Source of the DNA: Exophiala sp. HKRS030
Lineage: Eukaryota; Ascomycota; Eurotiomycetes; Chaetothyriales; Herpotrichiellaceae
Length of the DNA stretch: 64,000 bases
Assembly: GCA_023897205.1 (NCBI GenBank)
Contig: JAHWDD010000008.1
Span: 124,001 to 188,000 of the forward strand
Direction of reading: 5' to 3'
Both the position numbers and the translations under genes were made by a program. Below, piece by piece: positions 1 through 9,873 of this stretch. Position 1 is the first letter of the stretch, and each line of letters opens with the position of its first letter. The notes under the pieces are model-generated. The model was given only the letters and a program-made list of their open reading frames with translations, searched no databases and was not told the origin of the DNA.

Positions 1-1075
1 TGGTGACGTTGTCCGATTCGAGGAAACGGAGACACTGGTTGATTTGGGCTTGGTTCAGGAGCGCCTGCCTTCGAGTGCCCACGCAGTACTGAAGATGTGC
101 GACACATAGGTGATTCCAGATGCACCACGCGTCGAGGTCAGCTCTACTTACGGACAAGTCTTGCTGCACTTCTTGACAGACCCGATTGAAATACGGGCTG
201 GCCAGACTTTGCTGAATCGCGTAGCCAGTCAGGAGCCAGCTGTCGATGCTCAGTGGCACCTGTCCGATTGTCGTGGACCATAGGCTCAATATGAGAGCGG
301 CCTGGAAAAACTCGGTGGTCTGCGGCACCGTGAGAAGGGCCGGTGCGACGAGGCTTCGCGCTTCTTCGTACAGAGGAGGGGCAAGGTCATCTGCAAGCTC
401 TTGTGTCGTGTGTCGTACCGCGATCAGGAGAATACTGCATAACAACAGCGGGGACCTCTCCCTGACTTGCAACAAGAGTGTCTCGGCGGTCAGGTCTTCG
501 GCGAATTTGACCCAACGGCCATAGTGGACATGGAACAAGGACATCAGCATATGCGCGGTCTTCAATGACACCAGACCACTTGATATCACATCCGAGTAGC
601 GCCTTGGTTGGTTAGTTTGGACCTGCTGCTTTGGTGACTGGACACCACCGGCATGTGCGGCGGCATCTCGGATCAAGAGCACTGGCGCCGAGTCTTTCTC
701 TTCTTCCCGCAGGTTCTGAGGGGCTTGAAGCCTTGGTAGCGGCGGTCGATTCGAAGCCGTGGGACTAACGACACCTCTCATGGCGGTACCATGGGCTGAA
801 TCAAGCCTCTCTACCAGAGCCTGTACTGTGCTTTCCAGGCGTTCAAGCCTTGTATCCACAGAAACATCTCGGCTGGCCGCTGATGCTTTGTCTATGATGC
901 TGCTGCGTCTTGACTGCTGCCGGCTTGGTGAAGACTCGAGTGAACATGGCTGTGACAGTGTTTCGCATCGGAGGCAGATGCCTCTTTGGTTGTTATCGGA
1001 TGCATAACAGCGCGTTTTCTGCTTGCGGCATGCATCGCATGCTTTGGAAGCCCTGCCAGACCGCACCGGCGGCAT
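1..1075 (-). CDS. Zn2Cys6 transcription factor, 3' end outside the window
   Basis: A probable nuclear DNA-binding regulator. The frame is open without interruption from an ATG at 1075 to the left edge (about 358 codons). Near the N-terminus are six cysteines at residues 13, 16, 23, 34, 37 and 44, with spacing CX2CX6CX10CX2CX6C; this is a binuclear zinc cluster with a longer middle loop than the usual six residues. A basic, Ser-rich linker and a short coiled-coil-like stretch (LERLESTVQALVERL) follow, as is typical after this domain. The remaining sequence, including DAWCIWNHLCVAHLQYC close to the edge, resembles the fungal-specific transcription factor (middle homology) region. The C-terminus lies beyond base 1. 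It is the nearest regulator to the P450, permease and sulfotransferase-like genes, so it could control them; that is inference from position. Confidence 0.9.
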   Translation of the reverse strand, partial: MPPVRSGRASKACDACRKQKTRCYASDNNQRGICLRCETLSQPCSLESSPSRQQSRRSSIIDKASAASRDVSVDTRLERLESTVQALVERLDSAHGTAMRGVVSPTASNRPPLPRLQAPQNLREEEKDSAPVLLIRDAAAHAGGVQSPKQQVQTNQPRRYSDVISSGLVSLKTAHMLMSLFHVHYGRWVKFAEDLTAETLLLQVRERSPLLLCSILLIAVRHTTQELADDLAPPLYEEARSLVAPALLTVPQTTEFFQAALILSLWSTTIGQVPLSIDSWLLTGYAIQQSLASPYFNRVCQEVQQDLSVSRADLDAWCIWNHLCVAHLQYCVGTRRQALLNQAQINQCLRFLESDNVT

Positions 1076-2361
1076 TATCTCGCTTTGGCCATACTTATTT
1101 GTGCAGAGGCATGATAAAGGCGACAATCTTCTTCCGAGTAAACCATGTACATGACGATAAATAGATCCGACGCTCAGTCATAGAGGACAAGAGTCAGAGA
1201 TAAGAAACTATCCGGAGGCATCTCGAACGGGGTGTTTTATTTATGGCGACATTAATGCCAAGGTATCTGATGATTGAACTGCTCGCGGCTCCACCTCGCA
1301 ATCAGAAACAGCAGGACGCCGCCCTTGCTCATCCTGGCTGGAACCCTCGTTTGGGGGTTCAATTATGAGACGCTGCCACATATCCCAGGCGCAGGACTCT
1401 GTTCTCTGAGTAAGACGTATCGCCGTTCGATCTCGGGAATATCGTGGCAGCTGTCAACGACGAGCCCGGGCTCTTCAATATCTGCCGTGATTATCGCTAT
1501 ACGTCCTCGAACGTAGTCGACTGTTTCTAAGACTTTCCCATACGAATACCGAAAAACGTGTCCGGTCATGAGTCAAGACGCATCGTTACGACAATTAACG
1601 AGGTCTGGATTCGCCGCTCGGCCTTCGAACCGGGGTCTCTAAGTGATCCCAACACAGCCTCACTCTCTTCTGCTCCAGCAACCAAAAAATCCACCATCCG
1701 TACATATGCGAAAATTGTCAGCGTCTTTACATGGTTAAGTCGGGTCTGGGGAGGTTAAAACTTCACCAATCATCGATCAGTATCTAATGTGCCTAACCGA
1801 AAACCCTGTCAGCTACGAGGCATCTCATCGTTTGACGGCGGAATCTGCGGACCATCGGCCTTCCTAAATCAGGGCCGAGTCACACCGGGCCAGACACCAG
1901 GTTAGTAGGTACGTATAAGTATTCTCCACAAGGGAGTAGGAAAGAGCTGTATGCCGAGTTGCATGCATGAGTCGGGGGAGAACGATCCTTTGAACCTTTG
2001 GGGACTCAACAGGCTGCTGGACGAGTTTGTGGTGCAGTATACAAAGATGGGCTTGGAACGTGAATATCCTATTGTATGAATTCCTCCCAATGGCTTGAGA
2101 GGACAGTAGTAAGGGCTTTTCATGGTCTTGCATTGCCTCGAATTCAGTCCAATCTTTGTCCCGTTTCGGTGAGATTTAGAAAGTGCAGCGTACTGCTCAG
2201 AGACGCACCAGTCTAAGCCCGATGCCATGTTACGCAGCGTCGCGTCGTAGGTAGTGACTGATGCGATGGCAAGGGCCGTTGATTTCAAGCACGAAATTGT
2301 CTTGGGTGCGCAAAGGAAGCACCCCCGAAGGAGGTAAGTCCGAAGAACCTCCAGGAATGAG
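1076..2361. other. Intergenic region with a possible gene relic on the minus strand
   Basis: No intact gene is visible. On the minus strand a protein-like but broken frame runs from about 1745 to 1220. A first segment ends at a TGA near 1565, a second runs 1569-1363, and a third open stretch in another frame ends near 1245. None is recognised. It may be a decayed gene or chance. Confidence 0.3.
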
Positions 2362-4085
2362 TCACGTCTTTGAAGGAGTTCTGGACGCATGTTTAGATAA
2401 TGACCGTCTCGGGCGATGTTTCTTCGTTGCGCGTACCCACATGTCCGACTGGAGGTGGGCGCCGTGGCAGAATGTGCGCACCGGCCGGACAACGTCGACG
2501 AGGGCAAAGTTGAAGTTTTGAAACAGCGCTACAAAGACCTTGTCCAACTCCATCAGGGCGATAGTCTTGCCTAGGCACCCGTATTTTCCATGTCCGAAGA
2601 CGAGGCCGAGCGTCTTTTCCATCAAGCCGAGTTTGGCACCATCGTCTTCCAGAGCCGCGGCTTCGATCCAGCGATCGGGTCGAAACATCTCGGCATCCTC
2701 GCCGTAGATCTCGCGCCGGCGCTGCATAGACATGGGATTCCAGCCGACCTCGACGTTGCCGGGGATGAAACGCCCATTGACCGTCTCGCCTTCTGGAGGC
2801 GAGACCTTGCCCTGCAGGCCTGCCAGCGGCGGAAACACTCGGAGGCCTTCTTTGATGCAGCTCTGTAGATACGGCAACTCGCGAGCTTCGACGCTCTTGA
2901 TGACCGGAGTTGAAATCTGGTCCCTGTGAGCACTGAATTCGGACATCAACTTCGTATGCACGTCCGGGTTGGTGAGGATGAAGAGGAACGTCATCCGGAT
3001 CGCCGTGGCGGTGGAGTCCGAGCCGCCCAACAACTGGAGGACAGCCTCGTTTTCCGCCTCGTCTTTGCTGAGACCGTGCCTTTTGAACGAGCCGAGCATA
3101 TCGTCTTTCGCCTTGGCATCCGGGGCATAGCGCTCATTAACAACACGCTGCGCAACTCCCAGCATGGCGCCCATGCCCAGCTTGACCGTGGGTTTCGGAC
3201 CAAACAGTCGCAGCATGATCCTGCTGGATAACATTCGATGTATGGCCGGAATGTTGGATGCCAGCTCCAGGATGTGCAGAAACTCTTGCACCTTTTGAAT
3301 GTACTGGAAGACATCGTCGTTCTTGGTGAGATACCCAAAGGGTGCCTCAAAGGCGATCTGGGTCAGCACGTCCAGCGTGAAGAACTGGGCAATCTTGGCC
3401 ATGTCCACGGGTTTGCCGGCTGCGGACTCGTTTTTGATGAGGACCACCATGTCGTTGATCCGATCGTCAATGTTGGACTCGAGCGCCGGAATCTCTTTGC
3501 CCGAGTACTTGTCATCGTTAGTCTCGCTGCCCTGGGCCGGAAAGTCAGCATACCTACCCCCTTCGCCATCTTCGCTCGGAGCACACTGTGAAGCTTGTCG
3601 TCACGCTGAGACAGCGAGTTCCTCTGATTCGGATCCAACGTGGTGGGGTCATACCAAGTGCCTTTGGTGAATTTGGATCGCGGTGCACTCATGTGGGTCC
3701 AGATGACAGGGTCGTTGGTGACGACCTTGTTGGGTGCGATGCGGGCGAGAGATCCTGGGATAGCCAAATGTTAACCTTTCTTGGGCGAGCGCGACGAGGA
3801 ACTGAGAGGAAGAGATCTACCATATTGATCCAGCACCGCTGAACAGTCCTCGTACATGCGTCCGGCCGTGGTGGATCGAAACAGCCAGAGTTCGGAGACG
3901 CACGCTAACCACGGGCCCTTGATCTGGGGGCATCTGCGGTAGTTGATCAGCAGCGACACGCCCGTGTACAACACGACAAGTGTTAGTGTGGAAAGGGCGA
4001 TCAGAGAGGCATGCGCTTGCAAGTCACTCATCATATGAATGTACATGGTGAGCGTGGACAAGGGATCCGCCGAGAAGCATTTCAC
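2362..4085 (-). CDS. Cytochrome P450 monooxygenase, pisatin-demethylase-like
   Basis: A membrane-anchored haem-thiolate monooxygenase of the ER, substrate unknown. Three exons, 4085-3821, 3754-3558 and 3531-2362, join in frame to give 543 residues, a normal P450 length. An N-terminal hydrophobic anchor lies at about residues 25-47. The I-helix motif is near 324-331 (GSDSTATA), the K-helix ExxR near 382 (EGLR), FRPDRW near 437-442, and the haem loop FGHGKYGCLG carries the cysteine ligand at about 473. The overall pattern is closest to the fungal pisatin-demethylase-like group, which is family knowledge and not proof of substrate. It lies between a Zn2Cys6 regulator and an MFS permease on the same strand. 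The extension after the haem domain is basic and not conserved-looking. Confidence 0.93.
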
Positions 4086-4848
4086 ATGGCGAGGGCGAGG
4101 GGATTAGAAGATCTGGGACGAATCTCAAGGGCAGGGACTTGAGCTGCTGGAGATACAGATGGTGCGGAGGTTGTAGCCTGATGATTCCGCTCTAACCTTT
4201 GACGGAGCGGCCAGAGGCACCAGCCGGCCGGAAGGGGATCTTAGAGAAGCGCCGCCATTAAACAAAGTTAGCCTCGGAAGTGCCTTAGTGCTCCAGCGTG
4301 CTCTGAGAGCTCAATAACGAAGCATATCGAGCGCGACCGCGGAACCCTGGAAGTACTATTGTAGCTGACCAACCAGTCCCACCTGCAGCTGCAGCCAGCC
4401 CGTTACAGACTGTGAACCACAAGGCCAGAGCTGTTTGAGCCGCCCAAATGCTACCCTACTGTATGTCCAATGCGCGCTTCATGCCATCCGGGCCATGTGG
4501 ACTAGCGAACATGTGCCCAGGACGTCCTCTGGCCAGCAAGTCACCTGGCGCCCGGTTAGAAGCTAAGGCGGCCCTGACACCCCTGTTGTTGAGTTCCCGT
4601 CCTGTTTTCGCATCAGATCTCGTCTCAAGTTTAAGCAGCATGTTAGCTGTTCGCCGAGAGCAAGTAGGTCGAACAATAACGCCTTTATTCCCAGTGCGCT
4701 ACGGAGCAGGAGGGGTCTGTCTACCTGGCGCAGTTCAAGTTGAAGATTATGGGGGTGCGCAGGGGTACATCGTCGTCGGACACAGATTCAGTTCTCAGGG
4801 GAAACGCTATTCTTCCTACAAAGTCACGCTTTCTGCTCGTTGATGTGT
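4086..4848. other. Intergenic region upstream of the P450
   Basis: Probable P450 promoter plus the 3' flank of the permease gene. I see no supported gene. Confidence 0.5.
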
Positions 4849-6477
4849 TCAGACGTCTGAGCCTGTCCTGGTCTCCAGCGGAGGAGGTACTCCATATCGT
4901 GTCTCGACACCACCTTCGCCGTGATCGAACAGACGATAAAGCAACTTCCAACCCAAGATTACAACTGCTCCAGCGACGGCACAAGACGCCGCAATGATCA
5001 AGCCATGTCTATATCGAGGAGCGTCTGTGTAAAAGGTCAGTCGGGGTCCGTGTGGAATGAGATCACCAGGTTGACTGACCTTGCGCCGTGAACAATTGAT
5101 TACCGGGAAATCCTGCTAGCTGAATGCTCATCACATATGCTGCCAAAGCAACTGGGCGTTTGTAGTCTTGAATTTTGGACGTGAGCCATGCCGCACTAAT
5201 CGCCTGAGCAGATCCCATACCCATCTGGGTCATTACAACGCCACCTGAATGGAACGTTAGCTTTTTCTTATTGCCCAAGAAAAGGTCATGGAAGAATGGA
5301 TAGACATACCATAGAGAACCCACTTTCCGACCCCGGTCGGCGCCAATGCCAACCACAGGAGACCAGCAGCTCCCCAGAGATAACCGACAACGATATGGAA
5401 ACCACGTTCCCTCATTTTGTCGCTGCTGAAGGCGAGGGAGATCGACCAAACCAGGGCGCAGACACTGCCCACGGAATTCAGCCCGTTGGCTTGGAGCCCA
5501 CTGAATCCCAAAGACTTGATGATGGAAGGGGCGTACGTGTTCATCGGCTGAATCATTATCATGGACAAGAAGGCACCGACGAGGTGACCATACAGTCTCC
5601 AGTCCATGAAAGTCTCCAAGATATGTCTGGGCAGGACCGGCTTTCCATATCGAAGAGCCTTGGTGGGATCATTGCGAATCACGCGTGTGACCAAGATGCT
5701 CGCCTCTCGTTCGGTGAAGAAAGTGAAGGAGTTGCCGAAGAAGGTCTTGGGCCGGGCAGGACCATGGGGTAGGTAGAAGTAGGCAACGACTGCAAGAAAG
5801 CAGGTCAAGATGCCTTCTATCAGGAAAAGCCACTGCCACCCATGAAGACCGTGGGATCCTCGAAGGGAAAGGAGCCCGATCGACAGAGGCCCACCTAGAG
5901 CACCGGCAAAGCTGTTGGAGGCCCAGAAGATGGCGAAGCGCAGGCCGAGCTCCTGGTTGGTGTAGTACTTTGAAATGTACAGCACAAATCCAGGTATGTA
6001 TCCACCTTCTAGAGCTCCGATGAAGAACCTGGCGGCCCATAGACCCGAGGCGTTCTTGATGAAGATCTGTGCCCATGTCACAATGCCCCAGCAGAACATC
6101 GTGACGGGGAGGAAACGTTCAGGCCCGAGCCACTTCGAGATCATGTTGAAGGGTATTTCGGTTATGACAAATCCAACAATGAAGAGTGTCTGGGCGGTGT
6201 TGATCTGCTCGTTGCCGACGTTGATATCGTGCCGCATGGTGTCTGTGAGTGCATTGCCAATGTTGGTCCGGTCGAATTGGAGGAAACAGAAGCAGAGCAC
6301 GATAAAGGGTAAGATGAACAAGTCAACCTTGAGGACTGCCTTTCTGGCTTCGACAGCCTCGTACTGGAGATCAGCCACGTAGCCTGGGACGAAGTCCAGT
6401 GCATCTTCCCCGATGACGGCGTTAGCTGAGTGTTGAGGTTGTTCTATCCTGGCTTTCATTTCAGATGGGACGCCCAT
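4849..6477 (-). CDS. MFS permease, anion:cation symporter (allantoate permease-like) family
   Basis: A plasma-membrane transporter for a small organic anion or vitamin-like substrate. Exons 6477-5310, 5244-5080 and 5024-4849 join in frame to 502 residues, the usual size for this family. About 12 hydrophobic segments are apparent, with a charged, hydrophilic N-terminus. The first loop carries FDRTNIGNA, a signature of the fungal Dal5/Tna1-type ACS permeases, and a GxxPG-type segment with an aromatic-rich helix follows mid-protein. The last exon encodes the final membrane helix and a short cytosolic tail. The gene is divergent from the arylsulfotransferase-like gene and follows the P450 on the same strand. 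A role in import or export for a local pathway is inferred only. Confidence 0.92.
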
Positions 6478-6820
6478 TCTGATAGCAGTATTATATATGT
6501 ATGGTCAAACTGATATGATGATGCACTTCCGCGATCCAGGAGCCACTCGATTTTTGCTTTCAGACTTTTACTCTCCTTGGGCAAGGACACTCGTCCCCAA
6601 CTCTGCGAATCTTGTCGACTTATATGCATTTTGACACTGACACGATATCAATCGCGCGACCGTATGATAATGCTCTCTTTCCATCAGGATTTGAAGATAT
6701 CATCTTTGGCAATCATGGCGTGCTGATTGATATCGACCTATGAGAGGTCCGTTCTCCAGGTCCTTGCGGAAGTTCTTAATATTGATATGGCAAGTCTTAT
6801 CAGTCCGATGGAAATACCGC

Positions 6821-6830
6821 CGGCATGCCG
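6821..6830. promoter_or_regulatory. CGGCATGCCG palindrome, copy 1
   Basis: A perfect 10-bp palindrome, two inverted CGG triplets separated by 4 bp, embedded in a longer CCGCCGGCATGCCG. Zn2Cys6 dimers commonly bind paired CGG triplets, so this is a candidate operator. The assignment is inference. Confidence 0.4.
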
Positions 6831-6939
6831 CCGGTCGACCGAGCTTGTCGCAATCGAGTTCCTAGATTCGAAGTGGCTTCCTGCGCACAACGAGGGCCAA
6901 TCGGCGCTGATAGAAGTGCAAAGACTTGGCCTCTGCCGC

Positions 6940-6949
6940 CGGCATGCCG
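6940..6949. promoter_or_regulatory. CGGCATGCCG palindrome, copy 2
   Basis: The second copy of the same palindrome, 119 bp from the first and with the same CCGC flank on its left. The shared flank makes coincidence less likely. Confidence 0.4.
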
Positions 6950-7112
6950 TAGGAAGGCTATCAGAGCATGGCAAGCGGTACTGAAAGCTGGACTGCCCTA
7001 TCCGATTTTTGTTGTCGGGGCAGACCGATAGAGGATCCTTAAGGCTCAAAGCTGTATATATAGTGAGTGACTGTAATGCTTTGTCCATAAAATCATCAAT
7101 CAATCATCCTGA

Positions 7113-8261
7113 GTGTATATAATGGAGCAGAACACATTGAAACGTAGACGCGTTGGCCTGACTGGTGTCGACAAGAAGAGATCTTTCGGAGGCTACACGC
7201 TTTTCTGCCCTCTTACCAGCGACACCGCACATCTAATTGACATCGATGGTCAGGAAGTACACTCGTGGAAGCTTCCAGGAAGAATTGGGCGCCATGCGAG
7301 GATCCTGCCAAATGGCAATCTCGCCGTCAACACGCTTCGCCCTGGGCCGTCTCCGTTCCCTTTCTTCAACAAGTACGGTGGAGGTATCATGAGTGAACTG
7401 AACCCTGATGGGCAAGTGATCCGCCAGTATGCCGATGCTTTGGGCCACCATGATCAATACCACTACGGCGATGGTCGCATACTTTATACCAGCCTTGAAG
7501 CTCTCTCACCTGAAGAATCGGCAAAGGTGGTCGGCGGCGTGCCAGGCTCCGAAATTGACGGCATAACGTATGCAGATACAATCAATGAAGTCGATGCCGA
7601 CGGAAAATTGACGTGGCGGTGGAAGGTCTCAGAGCGGCTACCCAAAAAGGAATATCCGTTACAACCACATTACACGCGGGAGCATTATCCTTTGATCAAC
7701 GCCGTTTTACCGATGCGTGATGGAAAACATATCCTGGCGTCCATGCGATCAGTCTCGGCGGTGGTGATCATCGAAAAGTCCACGGGAAATATCGTGTGGA
7801 AACTTGGGTCTGACGTGCTGGCACAACAACACAACGCCACCGAACTGGAAAATGGCAACATCCTCATCTTCGACAACGGAGCTTTTCGAACCGGAGAATC
7901 AATTCAGTACACGCGTGCCATCGAGGTGGAGCGTGAAACCAAGAAGATCGTCTGGGAGTATCACGACAAGTCACAGATGGTGTATTTCTTCACACCGTTC
8001 ATGGGCAGCGCTCAGAGGTTGTCGAATGGCAACACTCTGTTGTGTGAGAGTGCCTTCGGTCGTATCTTTGAGGTCACGAGAGACGGCTACGCCTGTTGGG
8101 AGTACGTGAACCCACACTTTGCGCCGTACCCAGATGCGGCGGCGGCTAAGATCTTTCCGGGGGAGTCGAATGCCTTGTTCCGGGCCTATCGGTATTCTTT
8201 GGACGAGATCCCATGGTTGAAGGAGAAGTTGGCAAGTCGTGGGCCAAGGAAGGAAGACTGA
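7113..8261 (+). CDS. Arylsulfotransferase-like (ASST) family protein
   Basis: A single-exon gene of 382 codons. The protein repeats short strand-turn units of the type DxxGKxxWxW and NGNxLxxD, as expected for the beta-propeller of the ASST family (Pfam Arylsulfotran groups). Clear examples are HARILPNGNLAV, INEVDADGKLTWRW, ELENGNILIFDNG and RLSNGNTLLCES. Bacterial members transfer sulfate between phenols; the fungal homologues are mostly uncharacterised, so the reaction here is uncertain. No signal peptide is apparent (the N-terminus is polar and basic), which suggests an intracellular protein. A second in-frame ATG lies three codons downstream and could be the real start. TATATATA lies 51 bp upstream. 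Confidence 0.88.
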   Translation: MYIMEQNTLKRRRVGLTGVDKKRSFGGYTLFCPLTSDTAHLIDIDGQEVHSWKLPGRIGRHARILPNGNLAVNTLRPGPSPFPFFNKYGGGIMSELNPDGQVIRQYADALGHHDQYHYGDGRILYTSLEALSPEESAKVVGGVPGSEIDGITYADTINEVDADGKLTWRWKVSERLPKKEYPLQPHYTREHYPLINAVLPMRDGKHILASMRSVSAVVIIEKSTGNIVWKLGSDVLAQQHNATELENGNILIFDNGAFRTGESIQYTRAIEVERETKKIVWEYHDKSQMVYFFTPFMGSAQRLSNGNTLLCESAFGRIFEVTRDGYACWEYVNPHFAPYPDAAAAKIFPGESNALFRAYRYSLDEIPWLKEKLASRGPRKED

Positions 8262-8712
8262 GTTGTCATTGTCAGGGGGGTGTTCGCCACTGAGACTAAC
8301 GCATTGTTTGGGGTCGTCGGGTTTGCGTGGCCCGTTTCCTTCATGCCGTGACTCAGGAGTGCCCGCCGGTACTGTCCGCGTTGGAAATGTCCACGAGCAT
8401 CCTAAAAATTGGTTTCTGTGAGCTGATCGGTCATTGCAGTTAGAAGAGGCAGACCTCTGAAACGAGGCTATGGCATTCAAAACCAATGAAGGAAGCTCAG
8501 AGCTGAGTCATCTGACACTGAGGTCTGTGTAACGGTGTCATCCATTATGAAGTTTCCAGCCCCTTTTACTATGCAGTTGAATGTACTTCGTAGAAGGGCT
8601 AGCGAGAATTTAATCCTCAATTGGACTATCCCTACAAAGTGGCCAAGTTAATGAATACGAAGACAAGGGGGCAAACCCCATCACAATCAAATCTTCAAGA
8701 GAGCGTCGTAAA
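8262..8712. other. Intergenic, nothing recognised
   Basis: The 3' flank of the ASST-like gene and the 5' flank of the kinase pseudogene. No gene or repeat is supported. Confidence 0.5.
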
Positions 8713-9442
8713 ATGTCCAGCTGTATTCAAAGCACATTTGCTGTAATCAAGTTTTCTGCCAGTGACTGCAAAACCCTCCTTTCTGAGAACGACAAGCCGT
8801 ATTTTGAACGGGAACCGGCCGTCTACAACCGACTTGGACATCATCCGTGCGTTGCAAAAGTACTCCGTATCCAAGATCACACAATCTACCTGGAACGAGG
8901 AGCATGCCAAATGGATCGACCTTGGAGGTTCAAGCATAGACGAGCATGAAGCACTGACGATTTATGACGCCTTTAGCTATCGAGCTCCCGAGCCTCCTCG
9001 CCCTGATGTCAGCGTAGAATTAGACATCTTTGCATTCGGCTGCGCAGTGTATGATATCGAGACAGGGTTAGCACCTTACTTCGACGAAACGAAAGACTTG
9101 GACCCCAGCTATCTGATGACCTACATGGAAGACAAATATCGGCAAGGGCTCTATCCGTCCACAGAGAACCTTCGCTATCCATCCATAATCACGGGCTGTT
9201 GGCATGAACGGTATGGGTCAATGGGAGACCTGAGGAGGGAGTTGGACTTGATTGATGCACGACAATCATCAGCGGCAGGATGTTCCCGTCTCTTGCTGGC
9301 TCTTATGTCTGTGTGGCGGGTGGTACGGGAAAAGATCGTGGGGATTTGGAGGTTGTTATCTCGGACTGGTTGCACTTTAGCACTTGGACTTGATATCGAT
9401 TCCAGTCTTCCTAGTCTTAATGACCGGGTCAGGCAGGCCTGA
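8713..9442 (+). pseudogene. Protein kinase-like pseudogene with the catalytic core deleted
   Basis: The first part (8713 to about 8903, frame 1) reads as a kinase N-lobe. It has the beta-3 lysine in AVIKFSASD, a FEREPAVYNRLGHHPC segment (helix C region) and a hinge-like IYLERGA. The match then switches to frame 2 at about 8903, with KWIDLGGSSID (DFG-like), YRAPEPP (APE motif) and ELDIFAFGCAVYDIETG (subdomain IX). The helix D region and the catalytic loop (HxDxxxxN) are missing, about 60-70 residues by comparison with ordinary kinases. A deletion of non-triplet length explains both the gap and the frame change. No intron with usable splice sites spans the join. The remaining C-terminal part stays open to 9442. 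An inactive relic is most likely. Confidence 0.75.
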
Positions 9443-9873
9443 AGAATCATCGGCGCAATTGGTATACAGGCTGGAGCCCATCCTAGTAGGTAAGAATATC
9501 TTGACGGTAGTCATTATCGAAGTACCAAGCGTAGGCGTCAGGACTATCCTTCAGGGTAATTATTGTCGTAACAAGTTTGACACTGCTTGTTCTCACCTTG
9601 GTATCTTGACCATGCAAACACAGCTATTTTCTGGAGATCCAACGGTAACGTTTGGTAAATGTGTGACTTTTGGACAAAGATCTAGGTAGACCACGTGACA
9701 AGGCTATCCCGAGCAAGTTTGCAACTAGTCCCTTTTCAGTGCCATAATGATAAGATAAGATTCTCCAGAACTTTTCCTGCGCATTAAGAAATAATTAATT
9801 AATTTATTTATTTTGAACTGTTGCACCACCACCTCCTCCGCACAGTTGTGCTAAAGACCACAGAGAAGATAAT
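9443..9873. other. Intergenic; promoter of UTP14
   Basis: AT-rich DNA with TTAATTAATT tracts near 9790. A CCACGTGA box lies near 9692. No gene is seen. Confidence 0.5.

Larger units (their letters stand above)
6478..7112. promoter_or_regulatory. Divergent promoter between permease and sulfotransferase-like gene
   Basis: This 635 bp region separates two divergent start codons. It holds a TATATATA box at 7055-7062, about 50 bp before the plus-strand ATG, and two copies of a 10-bp palindrome listed separately. No coding sequence is supported inside it. Confidence 0.6.

Noticed and set aside
1902..2507. A 201-codon minus-strand gene downstream of the P450
   Set aside because: Its start overlaps the P450 C-terminus in another frame and the composition is Ser/Cys/Arg-rich without any family resemblance.
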